Positions 10,220 to 20,504 of a DNA stretch of 64,000 nucleotides are shown in pieces; position 1 is the first letter of the stretch; every line of letters starts with the position of its first letter. Below the pieces are notes generated by a model that saw only the letters and a program-made list of their open reading frames with translations, was not told the DNA's origin and made no database searches. The stretch spans positions 3,823,501 through 3,887,500 of the forward strand of contig JBAJFE010000004.1 of the NCBI GenBank assembly GCA_037903355.1, given 5' to 3'. Position numbers and translations under genes: made by a program. Origin of the DNA: Trichuris trichiura (Eukaryota; Nematoda; Enoplea; Trichinellida; Trichuridae).

Positions 10220-10936
10220 ATGGAATTTGTGTCAGGGTCCCGTAAGGCCACGGTGGAAGTTTATCCAATCGATACCATTCATTTCTCCCGAATTTTTGAC
10301 ATGACCCAACTGGCCTCCATACAGTTGTACAATAATTCTACCGAATGGATCGCCTACAAGCTGAGAACGACAAGCCCCGCTGAAATCAAGTTTCGACCCG
10401 GTTATGGTTTCCTACAACCGTTTCGAATGAAAAAAATTTTGGTTCGTTGTACCAGACTACCCGATGAAGATATGGAACGTACGGAAAGGTGCACCGTGGT
10501 GGCTCACGTATTACCGGAAGGTGTTAAGGCTGTGGATGCATACGATTATTGGAAGAGCATGATGTTTACGAACTTGATTGACAAAAAGTGTCCATTGGAA
10601 GTCAAGTTCGACTTAGATAGCTATGATGTTCCAGAGCCAGTTAGCACAAGCAGCTACACGTCAAGCAGCATCATAGCAACTACAAGTTCACCTGAAGAGT
10701 CAGAGTCGACGACAAGTAGCAGCGAGTCTGTTATCACATCGACTAGCAGTAGCAGCCGAGGAAGTGGTACCTATACTACAACTAGTAGCATTGATAGTAC
10801 CACCACTGTTAGCAGCAGTGGCAGTAGTGTTGCTGGTCGAAGCACTGTGTCCACTACTGGAACGTCCGTTGAATCTTTCACGGTTGGCTCAGAAACCACT
10901 GCATCCAACGGATCTTACACGCAACAAAGCTATTAA
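10220..10936 (+). CDS. MSP-domain protein with a Ser/Thr-rich tail
   Basis: An intact single-exon frame of 238 residues. I chose Met at 10220 because the MSP fold begins right after it; the frame stays open a further 11 codons upstream. Residues about 8-130 form an MSP (major sperm protein/VAP-like) beta-sandwich: SIQLYNNSTEWIAYKLRTT, EIKFRPGYGFLQPF and VRCTRLPDED are typical. The remaining ~100 residues are almost only Ser, Thr, Gly and Val, low complexity and probably disordered or glycosylated. True nematode sperm MSPs are about 127 residues without such a tail, so this is an MSP-domain relative rather than the cytoskeletal MSP. It lies between the two copia remnants inside the composite element. 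Confidence 0.85.
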   Translation: MEFVSGSRKATVEVYPIDTIHFSRIFDMTQLASIQLYNNSTEWIAYKLRTTSPAEIKFRPGYGFLQPFRMKKILVRCTRLPDEDMERTERCTVVAHVLPEGVKAVDAYDYWKSMMFTNLIDKKCPLEVKFDLDSYDVPEPVSTSSYTSSSIIATTSSPEESESTTSSSESVITSTSSSSRGSGTYTTTSSIDSTTTVSSSGSSVAGRSTVSTTGTSVESFTVGSETTASNGSYTQQSY

Positions 10937-11097
10937 CAGATTATCCGTAAAACATTTAACAATTTCAATGCATTCTGTGTCAATCTTCACTGCGTAAACT
11001 GTTGTCGCATTTGCATATTTTGATTAAAGGTGCTCTGTTAATTCTGGTTACTTGCTTGCATCTGATTAAATGGCTGCAGTGAATATAGCCGACTTTG

Positions 11098-11333
11098 TGT
11101 TAGAAAAAGATAGGCTATGACTCTGCGAACGAGTCTTGCTAAATGTAACGCAACACAAGTGCCTAGCACTTATGTCTTCTTGTTTTTACTATAGTGTCGT
11201 TGGTTCCTGTGCTTCGCTCAGTTCGCGAGGTTACGCTTTCGCTGAATATCCGTGCTTGTTAGTTAGGCGTGTGCTGACAATAAAGCAGAGCTCCTAACCG
11301 AACTCTGAGTGCTGTGCATACAAATTTACAACA
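11098..11333 (+). repeat. 5' long terminal repeat, copia copy 2
   Basis: It starts TGTTAGAAAAAG and ends TTTACAACA, 236 bp, with scattered substitutions against the LTR at 8753-8988 and no length change. Confidence 0.93.
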
Positions 11334-11348
11334 GGTTATGGGCCCAGC
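11334..11348 (+). promoter_or_regulatory. Primer-binding site, internal initiator tRNA-Met type
   Basis: GGTTATGGGCCCAGC directly abuts the LTR end. As I recall it, this matches the Drosophila copia primer-binding site, which pairs with the anticodon-region half of initiator tRNA-Met rather than with its 3' end. That places the element in the copia lineage that uses a half-tRNA primer. Confidence 0.8.
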
Positions 11349-11554
11349 ACGCTTCCTCTGCGCCAGTTGCTGAGCACCAAAATCAGGAAATTGTCAACAC
11401 GAACGCCTGGTAGTTCCATTTGTTCGAAAGTGTATTCGTTAAAGCTTGCGCTTCTGTTCGTTGTGAGTTCACGTTGTCTGAAGACTGTTACGTCACAGCA
11501 AAGAAGTTGCGAACGGATCTGTATTAATCCGTATACCGCTGCTGCGAACAAGTG

Positions 11555-13440
11555 ATGGAACTGGAAAGAGGGCTGGTTCAGCTGAATGGTGAAAACTGCC
11601 TGCGCTACAAGTTTGAAATTGAGGCCGTCTTAGAAGCCCGGGATTGCTCTGATCTAGTGAGTGGAGAGACTTTGTGCCCGGCTGTGGGCGATGAAAAAGT
11701 CAAAGCCTGGAAGAAGAGGGATGCTATCGCCAGGAGTATCGTCTCGCGGTTGCTAGATGATTTTCATCATTCGTTTATCCGTTCTTGCAAGACGTTCAAA
11801 GAGATGATGGACACCATCATCAAGATCAGGGAACAGACAACGGTGGGCAATAAATTTCCGGTATCTTCAGAGTTTCACGCGTACACGTGGAAACCTGGTA
11901 TGAACGTTGCCTTGTTTATTGCTGGGCTGAATGCCATCGTTAACAAAATGCAGTCATTGAACATTGTGTTAGACGACGCTGCAACTATCGGGAAAGCAGT
12001 ACAATCCCTTCCGCCTGAGTTCGACTACTTCCGTCAACCTGTCTGCACCGAAGTTTGCGGAACTTTCCGATTTGACGTCTCGGTTGCTTGCCTGTGAGTC
12101 GGAACAGTTGAGTCATTCTGTGCAAATAGAAGCGTTCGTTTAAATAAAACCTCGCACTTCGTCGAAGAAAGCAAAAAGCGCGTGCAGGCACAAAAATACG
12201 TGGTATGCTGGAATTGCAAAAAGAAAGGTCACATCTGGTGGGATTGTTGCAACAAAAGGTCCATGGTTACGGCTGCACTCAATCGGGAAAATGGGCGGCA
12301 AATTCGTGGTGGTTTCGTCGTACGGACGAAGTATTGCGTCAAGAGAGAAACGACGGATGGATCGCTGATTTAGGTGCCTTCAAACACATTACCCGTAATC
12401 GGCATTGGTTCTCCACGTTTAAAGAAATCGACCCTTGCGGAGTGCGAGTGGGTGATGACAAGGTTCTTTACGCTGTTGGAGTCGGAACTATTGATGTTGA
12501 AGTGTACAACGGAAAAACGTGGGTTCTGTCTACCCTCAATGACGTTCTCTACGTACGTGAATTTTGATCAAGCTGCCTGTTTACCCTTGGAGGTGCAGCT
12601 GCTCGTGGGTACAAGATTAAGATTGAAGGCGAGAGGGTCTGTTTAGCGAAGAAAGGAAGACTGACCTGGTTGGATACAAAGATGGTGATTTGTACACATT
12701 ACTAATTCGTCGATATTCTCAACCTCTTCTGTCAGCAATGGCCGTTGCAGCTGCAGGCACTGCATTGGAACTGTGGCACCAACGACGCACCCACGTTAGC
12801 ATCGACAAGATTAAAGCAATGAATTAGCAAAATGTTGTTGATGGACTTCAAATCACAGGAGAACAGAAGTTTTCCGCGAAAGGTGTATTTTTGGCTGTAT
12901 GCTACTTAAGCCGCGAAGAAGTCATCAAACGGCGAAAGTGCCTTCCCGGCGAGATACTGCATACAGACGTTTGCGGGCCCTTTGTCCAGCCCTCTGTTGG
13001 TGGTAGTCATTACTTCATCTGCTTTAAGGATGAATCGTCTGGATACCGTAAGGTGTGCTTCATCAGACGGGAAGATGATGTGCTTATATACCTAAAGTCC
13101 GCGATAAGTGAGGTCAAACGGGATAACAGACGTACGGTGAGGCGTCTGCGGTCAGACTGCGGAACAGAGTTTGTTAAAAAGATTATCAGCGACTTTCTTG
13201 TGGAGAACGGAGCACGTCACGAAAAGAGCCCACCGTCCACTCCTGAGTGTAACTACATGGGTGAGCGAAAGGATGGAACTCTTGTTCAAAAGACAAGGTC
13301 AATGCTATGCGTCAGAAATCTGCCGAAAAGACTTTAGGCAAACGCTGTACATACAGCTGTTTATCTTATGAGCCGCATACCAAACCGTAAGGAAACACTG
13401 CAACGCAGTGCGAGCGATGGTTTGGAAAACTTCCCTTCGT
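11555..13440 (+). pseudogene. gag-pol: Degenerate copia gag-protease-integrase
   Basis: Gag is open from the Met at 11555 to about 12097, with the copia-type N-terminal LNGENCLRYKFEIEAVLEA and a central KFPVSSEFHAYTWKPGMNV region. A nucleocapsid knuckle of the form CX2CX4HX4C (CWNCKKKGHIWWDC) lies near 12205-12246 in another frame. The protease motif reads WIADLGA, so the catalytic Ser of DSG is changed to Leu. Integrase is split by frameshifts (for example near 12560 and 12640) and stops; HTDVCGPF and RSDCGTEF survive at 12960-13180. It cannot be functional. Confidence 0.88.
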
Positions 13441-13445
13441 CAGGT

Positions 13446-13744
13446 AGCTTAGAGCAGTATTTCTCAAGGCCGAGCTTGACGCTGCCCCCTGTTCGGGCTC
13501 TTAGCTCGCCACCGCCCCCTGCGCATAACCATTTTACTGGCTTTCGCGGTGAATTGGAGAAAATTATGAAAGGGTGAAGATGGCCAATTTTTCGACGACT
13601 TGCATGTCAACTCGATATTCGCCACTGCTTTCGCGCCATTTTCGGTTTCATTAGCTGCGTGTTCATGACTGTGCTGTGCCAGTCTGCTTTACTTTACTAC
13701 TTCACATCCTACTTCTTTACTACCTTACTATTTCACCTCCCTTA
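13446..13744. other. Inner spacer before the right inverted repeat
   Basis: No gene is seen. It includes a pyrimidine-rich stretch (about 13690-13745: TACTTCACATCCTAC, CCTTACTATTTCACC) that resembles the spacer of the foldback copy at 242-306. Confidence 0.5.
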
Positions 13745-13898
13745 CACCGCTGACGACGGAAGAAGAGCAGTTCTGAAACGATCGGTATTGAACCGTTCTT
13801 TATTTTCTCTAACAATGTGCTCATCCATCCGTTGGTAGGGCATTTTAAAGTTTACTTACAGATACATCCAACAGGCCAAACCCGTGAATCTGAAGATC
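13745..13898. repeat. Right inverted repeat of the composite element
   Basis: Reverse complement of the left arm at 4735-4905, from GCTGACGACGGAAGAAGAGC through CATCCATCCGTTGGTAGGGC to AGGCCAAACCCGTGAATC. The direct repeat TGCTTTTTACAAA follows at once. Confidence 0.8.
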
Positions 13899-13984
13899 TG
13901 CTTTTTACAAATGACGATTCTCTTAGGTCTAGTAGGTCATGCTGGACAAGCACTCGCCATCGTTGTACTGTAACATAGACGTCT

Positions 13985-14150
13985 ATCCTGTTTTGCCCTT
14001 TTCTAAGCCTTAGCCTAAATATAAAGCTTATATCTTGATTTCACTTTGAATGAGTGCAGGACAGGACACTCGACATTTCCCTCAGTAAAGGCAGAACAAG
14101 ATAGCCATATGTGTAACGGAAAGGAACCTGCATTTCTCAGACGATGTAGC
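13985..14150. repeat. Interspersed repeat family R1, copy A
   Basis: A stretch of about 160 bp runs from TGTTTTGCCC, through CTAAGCCTTAGCC, to GAACCTGCATTTCTCAG. Copies B and C have the same landmark order (GCCC, CTAAGCC, AGGACAG...CGACAT, GAACCTGCATT). Confidence 0.65.
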
Positions 14151-14694
14151 ACAAAACCGACATGACCAATACTGTGGACCTATGCGCTGATAGCTCATAT
14201 CAATCATGCGGAATTACTTTTAATAGGTTTCGAAGCAAAAAAACAAAATCGGCTAAACAAAACGAAGCATGAATGCATGGCACTTCTTGATGAGGTTGCG
14301 CATGTTTTCATGGACAAAAGATTACGCATACTCATTTTTGCCGCAGGAATTGATTATGAGTTTTCCTTTGATTTTGGGAGAGATGGGCAAACTTCTTTAA
14401 CAATTAGATGTCCAGTCTGTTTGCCGTAATATTATTAGTCGTTGCAACGCTTTTATATGTTTTAACGCTAAAGATTTATTTTAGGAACTTGCTTCATCTT
14501 CATAACTTGTCTTCTCCCTCCTCAAGCACGTTTTCTTATTATTCTATTCTTTTCCTCTTTTTCGAACCTCGTTTGGATAATGAGATTTGTTGACAATTGG
14601 CTGCACCTATTGTTCATCTTCTTTGTTCTTTGGCTGATATGGCACTTTCGATTTTTGTGGCTTAGCTGACCAACCATCATACTGTAATTGTGCT
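14151..14694. other. Nothing recognised
   Basis: AT-rich sequence between two copies of repeat family R1, without a supported gene. Confidence 0.5.
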
Positions 14695-14848
14695 GGCAAT
14701 TTTATTGCCCTTACCTAAGCCTAAGCCCAAATTTAAGGCGTATACTTTGGCTTAGGCTTATGTGAAGGCTGACCAGGACAGCCGACATGTTCCTCATCAA
14801 AAGGAGAAGAGGATGGTCGCATGCTCGGCAGAAACGAACCTGCATTCC
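14695..14848. repeat. Interspersed repeat family R1, copy B
   Basis: Same landmark order as copy A: TTATTGCCCTTACC, CTAAGCCTAAGCCC, CCAGGACAGCCGACATG, then GAACCTGCATTCC. It carries an internal inverted motif AAGCCTAAGC...GCTTAGGCTT. Confidence 0.65.
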
Positions 14849-15792
14849 TGAAGGGTGGGTGACTAGAAACTAACGAGGTGCATTCTTTACCAGTTGTTTT
14901 TTTTCAATATTTTTCCCTTCTTCTTTTGTCTTTTTGGCGGGATGATATATTGTTAAGTGCGGCAGAAATTCCGCTTGATACAGTAACCTTTTATTAGATA
15001 TTTCTAAAAGCGGTTGGAATAGGTGTATGTTTTTCTTCCAGCGGCAAAGATTGTTTATGCACTCAGAACGAATTGAATTACTAATCTGTCGTGTTAATAA
15101 GTTGGTTACTTTAAGATGTGGGCAGATGGATACACGACGTTCCGACAAAATATTGCAGTCATTATTGACGTCACTATAGAATAAGTTTGATTTTACAGTT
15201 AAAACGCCTTATGCAACATTATTTTTTTGCTCAGATTTAAACGGCATTGGTTCGCCGGCGCTATTTGCGAGTACAACAGGCGTTGCTTGACGTTATGTGA
15301 TAGCTAACAATCCTTCGTTAATATGTCGAGTTAGATTCTGCTTTAATTTTGCTTCCGAAACGCTTATTCCGTTCCGAATAATTTGGTTTTCAATAGCCTA
15401 CTTGATTACTATGTATTTAAACAGTTAACTAACTGTAACGTCTCGCCTGGTCCCCACCTCAGAGGACGTTTTCGTTCGAGATGCTTTTTGTTTCTATTGA
15501 GAAAAAAATTAAAAAGCACGACCTCCCATAATGCAGGAGACAGCCACTTTCTTTCAAAAACCGACGAACACGTCACCTCCGCTCTTCCTTTCTACCGTAT
15601 ACTGATTCGCAAGTTCCGCTTATAGGTCAGCGAGTTAGACTACGAAAACAGAGAATGCGCTTTAAATAACTTTAATTTGAACCAATGACGTATTGGAAAA
15701 AATTGAAAAGTACAACAAAGTACTGTATGTGTACACTGCGTTCGAAATAAGCGAAATCTTGCGGCACAAAGCGTCCGCTTCCATTTTCGTCC
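14849..15792. other. Nothing firmly recognised
   Basis: A 92-codon minus-strand frame (14870-15148) is open but has no family signature and no convincing splice partners. Otherwise AT-rich intergenic sequence. Confidence 0.45.
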
Positions 15793-17477
15793 CTAGCTTT
15801 GGCTACGCTGATTAGGCTTTCCATGGGCTAACGCGATCAAGTCGAGATTGAACGTACTTGGCTGATTTGAATACGCAAGCCTCTCGTCTTGAGTCACCGC
15901 CGTTCTTGGAAGAGCTGCCGCTTGAGCGGCTATCTTGCCGGTAAGTTCATTTGTTGACGGCACCAATGCTTGAACGCCATCCGAGTTGGTGGCGATTGCG
16001 CTTTGCAAATTTCTGAGATCCATCATTAGAGAAAGAATCAACTGAAAGCAAAAAATGGCCTACTGTAGCTATTTTCAGGAAATCGATTATCTCGCTTGAG
16101 CTCCTATAAAGAACTAGAGACACTGCGTTGTCGTACATTTAGTAAACTACACAAATAAATGCGTTCCTAACAAAATATGCGCGCTAAGAAAAAATACTTT
16201 TGAAAAATGAAGATCCAGTAGATTAAGAATACGTTTTCATTATCTCCGCTACATTTTAGTTGTCTTTTCTGGAGGTTATGGCAATAACCTTACTTTTTAC
16301 GGAAAAAAGTTCATTCGAAACCTTGAATAGCTGCTACAGTAGTCTGTGATTTTCAGGAGGATGAAAAAATGGGGACAAAAGTAATGAAGAAATTAAGTAC
16401 CGTGTCAATTGCGCATACATCGTCCGGCCTTATTGTAGAATTTCCACTGGCTGTCAGTAGCTGGTTAATCAAAACTTCGACGTGAAGCGCTCCTTGCATA
16501 AGCAAGTTTTTAATGCGACATAGGATAGCGTGCAGTCGCGGCTTGTTGTGAACGACAGGAAGGTTTATCGTGCTGCAGTTTCGTACGGCATTCGTCATAG
16601 GAGCCATCACTGTTGGCGTCTCCAATTCTTGAACAATGCTCGTTTCTCTAAAGCGGATATGTTAATAGCCCATTCATGGCTATAAATTGGAAACTGCTTG
16701 CTTAAGCCATCTTTCACAAATCGATAATGATAAAAGGACAACATCGTACCCGGGTTGAGATAAATTTCTTGTTCGACCGACTGTTAAAGGCAGATTTAAA
16801 TTCTTTTGGATGCCAACTTGGGCAGGCAGTGCGTAGGAAAAAATGATACTTTCAGCAATGTGCAATGGTTTCCCGCAAATTTCCAGTTGTAAGTAAGGTA
16901 TAGCCCCCTAAAACATTATAAATATTATAATTTTTTTCGCGCGGGTTTCATTTAACCAATCTTAAACGTTCCTATCTGAAATACTGAAAGCTACTAGCAA
17001 AGGAAACGCGTACCTTTAAAAACTGTAAAGTTGAGACGTGTATAGGTAAGTTTATGCATTGCTGAAGCTCTCTGTGCAGCGCTTCCGGCGTTGAATTATT
17101 GTACTATAACATGCACGAAAAAAAGTTGCGGAAAGATTAAAATGCTTTCGCGTAGGTGGCTCACCACAAGCCTCAACAGAAGGCGTCTCATCAGGAAGCT
17201 TTTTGACGGTGACTGCTGCGCTGCGAGGGCACAAAGGGTGCCAAAAAGCCCTTTCAATTTGTCCACAATTTCCGACGGAGAAACGTGCTCACGTTCCAAG
17301 CTGGCCAAGTTCAACAATTGCATGGCGGTTGGACTCAACGATGCGCTTTTTCCTTAAATAGAAGAAAGCATTTACACGTACTATAAATAGCTAACAAAAT
17401 GACAGCTTACCAAGAAGATTGGAGTCACCAAAATTTGACGGTAATGCTTGAGCACCTCTCTTAGCGGCATTATCCAT
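15793..17477 (-). CDS. Unrecognised conserved-looking protein, about 350 residues, six exons
   Basis: A coherent multi-exon model on the minus strand. Exon 1 starts MDNAAKRGAQALPSNF (ATG at 17477) and splices in frame over a ~58-bp intron to SPTAMQLLNLASLEREHVS with FGTLCALAAQQSPSKS (17340-17160). A third exon (about 17110-17020) reads NNSTPEALHRELQQCINLP and IHVSTLQFLK. A fourth (16910-16680) starts AIPYLQLEICGKPLHIAES. A fifth begins near 16640 with ETSIVQELETPTV and ends near 16400. The last (16041-15793) contains LILSLMMDLRNLQSA and ends GKPNQRSQS. No signal peptide or membrane helix is evident; the composition is helical and leucine-rich, suggestive of a subunit of a larger complex. I could not name the family. 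The frame joins across clean GT-AG introns support a real gene. Confidence 0.6.
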
Positions 17478-20400
17478 TGTTATGGAGTATAAGTTGTTTG
17501 TTGAGCAACTTTGAGCAGCCAAATGACTCATGTCAAAAATATGCTGCATAAGGCAACCTGCATTAATAAACAGCTTATAAAAAATCGGCATTGCTGATAA
17601 AAGATGTTAAGTCGCTATTGCTGCCTGCGTAACAATAAGATTTGCAGACTTTTGGCTACTCGGGGTCAACGAAAAAGCATAACTACACTTTGGCGCCTAT
17701 TCTAGCAACAAAATGTTCCTTTGTTCAAAGATGTAGAAATTAAAATTCATTAAGCCTTACGCGAATGCTCCGTCAACCCTGGTCCTTCGAAAGCACTTAA
17801 CGAATGAATGATTTAGCGGATTTGCAACGGCTGTATTTATTGCTTTTCTATTTACAATAGTCAGCCTGGTGAAGCTTTGACAGTAATGACAGCTGCGCAT
17901 TGAAATGGCAAAAGAATGCGTATACTATTTTAACTGAGCATTCAACAAACGATTTAGTATATGGCAGTGCACCAAACTGGCGTACAGAGCAATCGACGGT
18001 AACTACAACGGTGTATGCAATTAAAGCTGTTCAAACGCCCATTGTAACAGCGCCTACGCGAAGCTTATTCACAGGTGATGTTGCACACTCCTGAACGGTC
18101 AAAGTCGACGATAGATAAATTTCAATTATTGATTTAGCTTTCCACGCAACACAGTTCAGTTGTATACACACGAAAATGGCTATCTGCAAAACTTTGTACG
18201 CATTCAAGGTCGCTCTGCCTTACGTGGAATTTTCCTCCTCTACAAGGTACGCTAGAAGAAATAAAGCTACAAAAGAAAACTGACGCCTTCTCATCGATCG
18301 ACCACGCCTCACTTTTCTACAACAGCACTGTCGTGAATCGAAACAACTTTTCTCTTCTCAAACTGAGTAGACAACCAAGGCAGACATTTTTGAAAAATCA
18401 ATTGACTTCAGGCACGAGCAGTTGGACACGAGCCAAAAGTTATCAATGCCAAACAGATAAAATTAACCTGCAACCCATCCCGAAAGCTACGAAGGGAACG
18501 CATGAAATTGAATTTTAAAAAACGAATCGGCTAGCAAGCTTTTCAAAGCGCAAAGCTTCTACGGTTGGTGTTAAAGAGCCTTTTAAAAAATCGCATTGCG
18601 TCCTAATGCTTAATGCGTAGTGGAACGTCTGTCGTGGAGAATTTTTAAATTGCTTAACTCGAAACAGTTGAGAACTTTTCTCTAAGCAGTAAGCCTAGCA
18701 ATTTCGGAAAGGTTAGGTATTTCCTTGTTCACATTTGGCTAAGATTATGTTTTTATTGCTTCCAGCTGCTACAGAAGCAATAACGAGACGCCAATGATTG
18801 TTCAACGCATCATTGCTTCGACATGTCGACAACTCCTCAGTTGTGTGAGTCCTTCTTATGCTACAGCAACAATGTGAGAGTAAATGTTTGTCGAGTGAAC
18901 GAATCCCTCGTCTTTTATTAGGTCTCGAATTACTATGGCCTCCATTGGTATGTACAAATTTGACATTGCTACATTTGCTTTTGAAAGCTGATCACAGCTG
19001 GTCGGCTGATCAAGGTTCGTTTGAACGTGAAGCGATGCAACAAAACCTACGACTCGGTAGAGCTTTCTTCGCTTTGGCCGAGGTGGAAAGCAGCACGTAG
19101 TCGTAACAAAAATTTTGATTCTTTGACTTCACCATTGCGTATACGCCAAGATTTTTGTAGCGCGTTTATCCCCATTAACTACCTGTTAACTTGTCAACAG
19201 AGAGCCTACAAAGGCTAAATGTCAACACCGGCAATCCGAAGCAATTTTTACCAAGCGTTGTAATAGCGTACTGTTCTTTTCGTTGTAGCTGAAAATACGG
19301 TAGCCACTGGAAATCGAAAGTACGCAGCTTTCGAAAAACCGCCGTCTTCCGCGCTGAATTAAATTGCTAAGGCTTGTTCCTGAACTCCCCTATTTACCTA
19401 CACTTAGTTTAAAAACGTAGCTCGCATAACGCCTTGAATGCAAGGCCCTTCAAAGAAAAAGGATCAGCAAGTTTGTTTGTACCAAAGCAACTCTGTTCAA
19501 TTCGAACTTTTACAATTTGCAAACGCAGCTTTTGGAATCAACTACTTTCCGTCGTCTGCGCCTGTGAAATTTTGTATGTTGAACAGAAACGCGGAAGACG
19601 AAAAGCGGTTGGGCCCAAAAGCATTAGCCTAGGCTACAGTAAAATTTGAAAGTTCAAATTAAGCAGGTTGCCTGCGTGTCCATTACGCAATCTTATCTCT
19701 TCGGCAGGAACGCAAATTTAAATAATCGGAAACTACTGTTGTTCTCTGCGATCCGCCATCGACGTTATCAGCTGACGCGCTGTCGACTTAACTCAAGTAG
19801 TCGAGTCACTTATTCAAATTAATACTTCTTGCTAATACGTGCTCATTTATTTGTTGATAGTGCATTTGTCTTGGTTCAATTACAGAAATCTACTACAAGA
19901 ACGGATGGGAAGAAGCTGTGAAACAACTTGTCAATCTGCTCGCCCTTTAAAGGCAACTTGCGCGCGCAAATGAGATTTGAAAATTTGAATAAGCGACGTT
20001 TAACGAAACAGTTGCGAAATTTGTATTCCAAAGTGGAATGCAAATTTCTTTCGCAAAAATAACGCCCATTACAAGGAGTGACGAAACATGCACACACGCG
20101 AGAACAGCGGATGCATGAGCAACAGACGCGACATACAAAACATATTGCCTGCACGATTTCACCCCATGAGTAAGCTCATCTTCCCAATACTACGTTTCCT
20201 ATTCTTTATTATTCTTTATCAGGCGTAACCTTCGAAAGTTCTTACCGTCAAACCTGCGCATCAATTTTGCGAGCGTGATCCGGCTTCTTGCCCAAAAAAG
20301 TTCATCCATTCACTCTTTTTTACCCACTGCCGCTTTACCGTTTATCTTGGAAAGGGTCACTTTCGAAATCTTCTTTTTTAAACGAAAAAAATTGGACGTC

Positions 20401-20504
20401 ACTGCACAGTATTAGCGGAACATTTGGCTTTAAATGATCACGTGATTGTTGTATTTTAACTCGCACGATTGAGCGGCGATGAGATGAGAATGAATACGCT
20501 TTAC
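17478..20504. other. Three-kilobase gap without a supported gene
   Basis: Short frames on both strands (for example 18858-19100, 19434-19649 and 19876-20162) overlap in different frames and show no domain, splice support or codon bias. No tRNA or repeat unit is recognised. Confidence 0.45.

Larger units (their letters stand above)
11098..13445 (+). mobile_element. Ty1/copia LTR retrotransposon, 3'-truncated copy with 5' LTR
   Basis: It starts with a 236-bp LTR, a primer-binding site and a gag-like region, then protease and integrase, and stops near 13445 inside the integrase. RT, RNase H and the 3' LTR are missing. It belongs to the same family as the copy at 5547-8988, and nucleotide similarity is high through protease and integrase, but this copy has frameshifts and stops. 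The two copies have complementary deletions and point the same way. Confidence 0.9.
4691..13911. mobile_element. Putative 9.2-kb composite element bounded by foldback-family inverted repeats
   Basis: The left inverted repeat (about 4740-4905) and the right one (about 13745-13890) are reverse complements over roughly 150 bp, sharing CACGGGTTTGGCCTGTTGGA-like ends, TGTATCTGTAAGTAAACTT and CTACCAACGGATGGATGAGC. Immediately outside, the 13 bases TGCTTTTTACAAA occur at 4691-4703 and 13899-13911 in direct orientation. As in copies 1 and 2 at the window start, an extra left-hand extension (here about 40-45 bp) lies between the direct repeat and the arm. The interior holds two broken copia elements, the 3' exons of COQ8 and an MSP gene. 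The simplest reading is one gene-capturing insertion. The alternative is two independent half-elements at either side. Confidence 0.5.

Noticed and set aside
8989..11097. Target-site duplication joining the two copia LTRs into one element
   Set aside because: The flanks (GTTTT after the first LTR, CTTTG before the second) do not match, so the host block is not simply the inside or target site of one copy.
19876..20162. Cysteine-rich minus-strand frames
   Set aside because: Two overlapping frames have similar openness, no signal peptide holds up, and no splice context was found.
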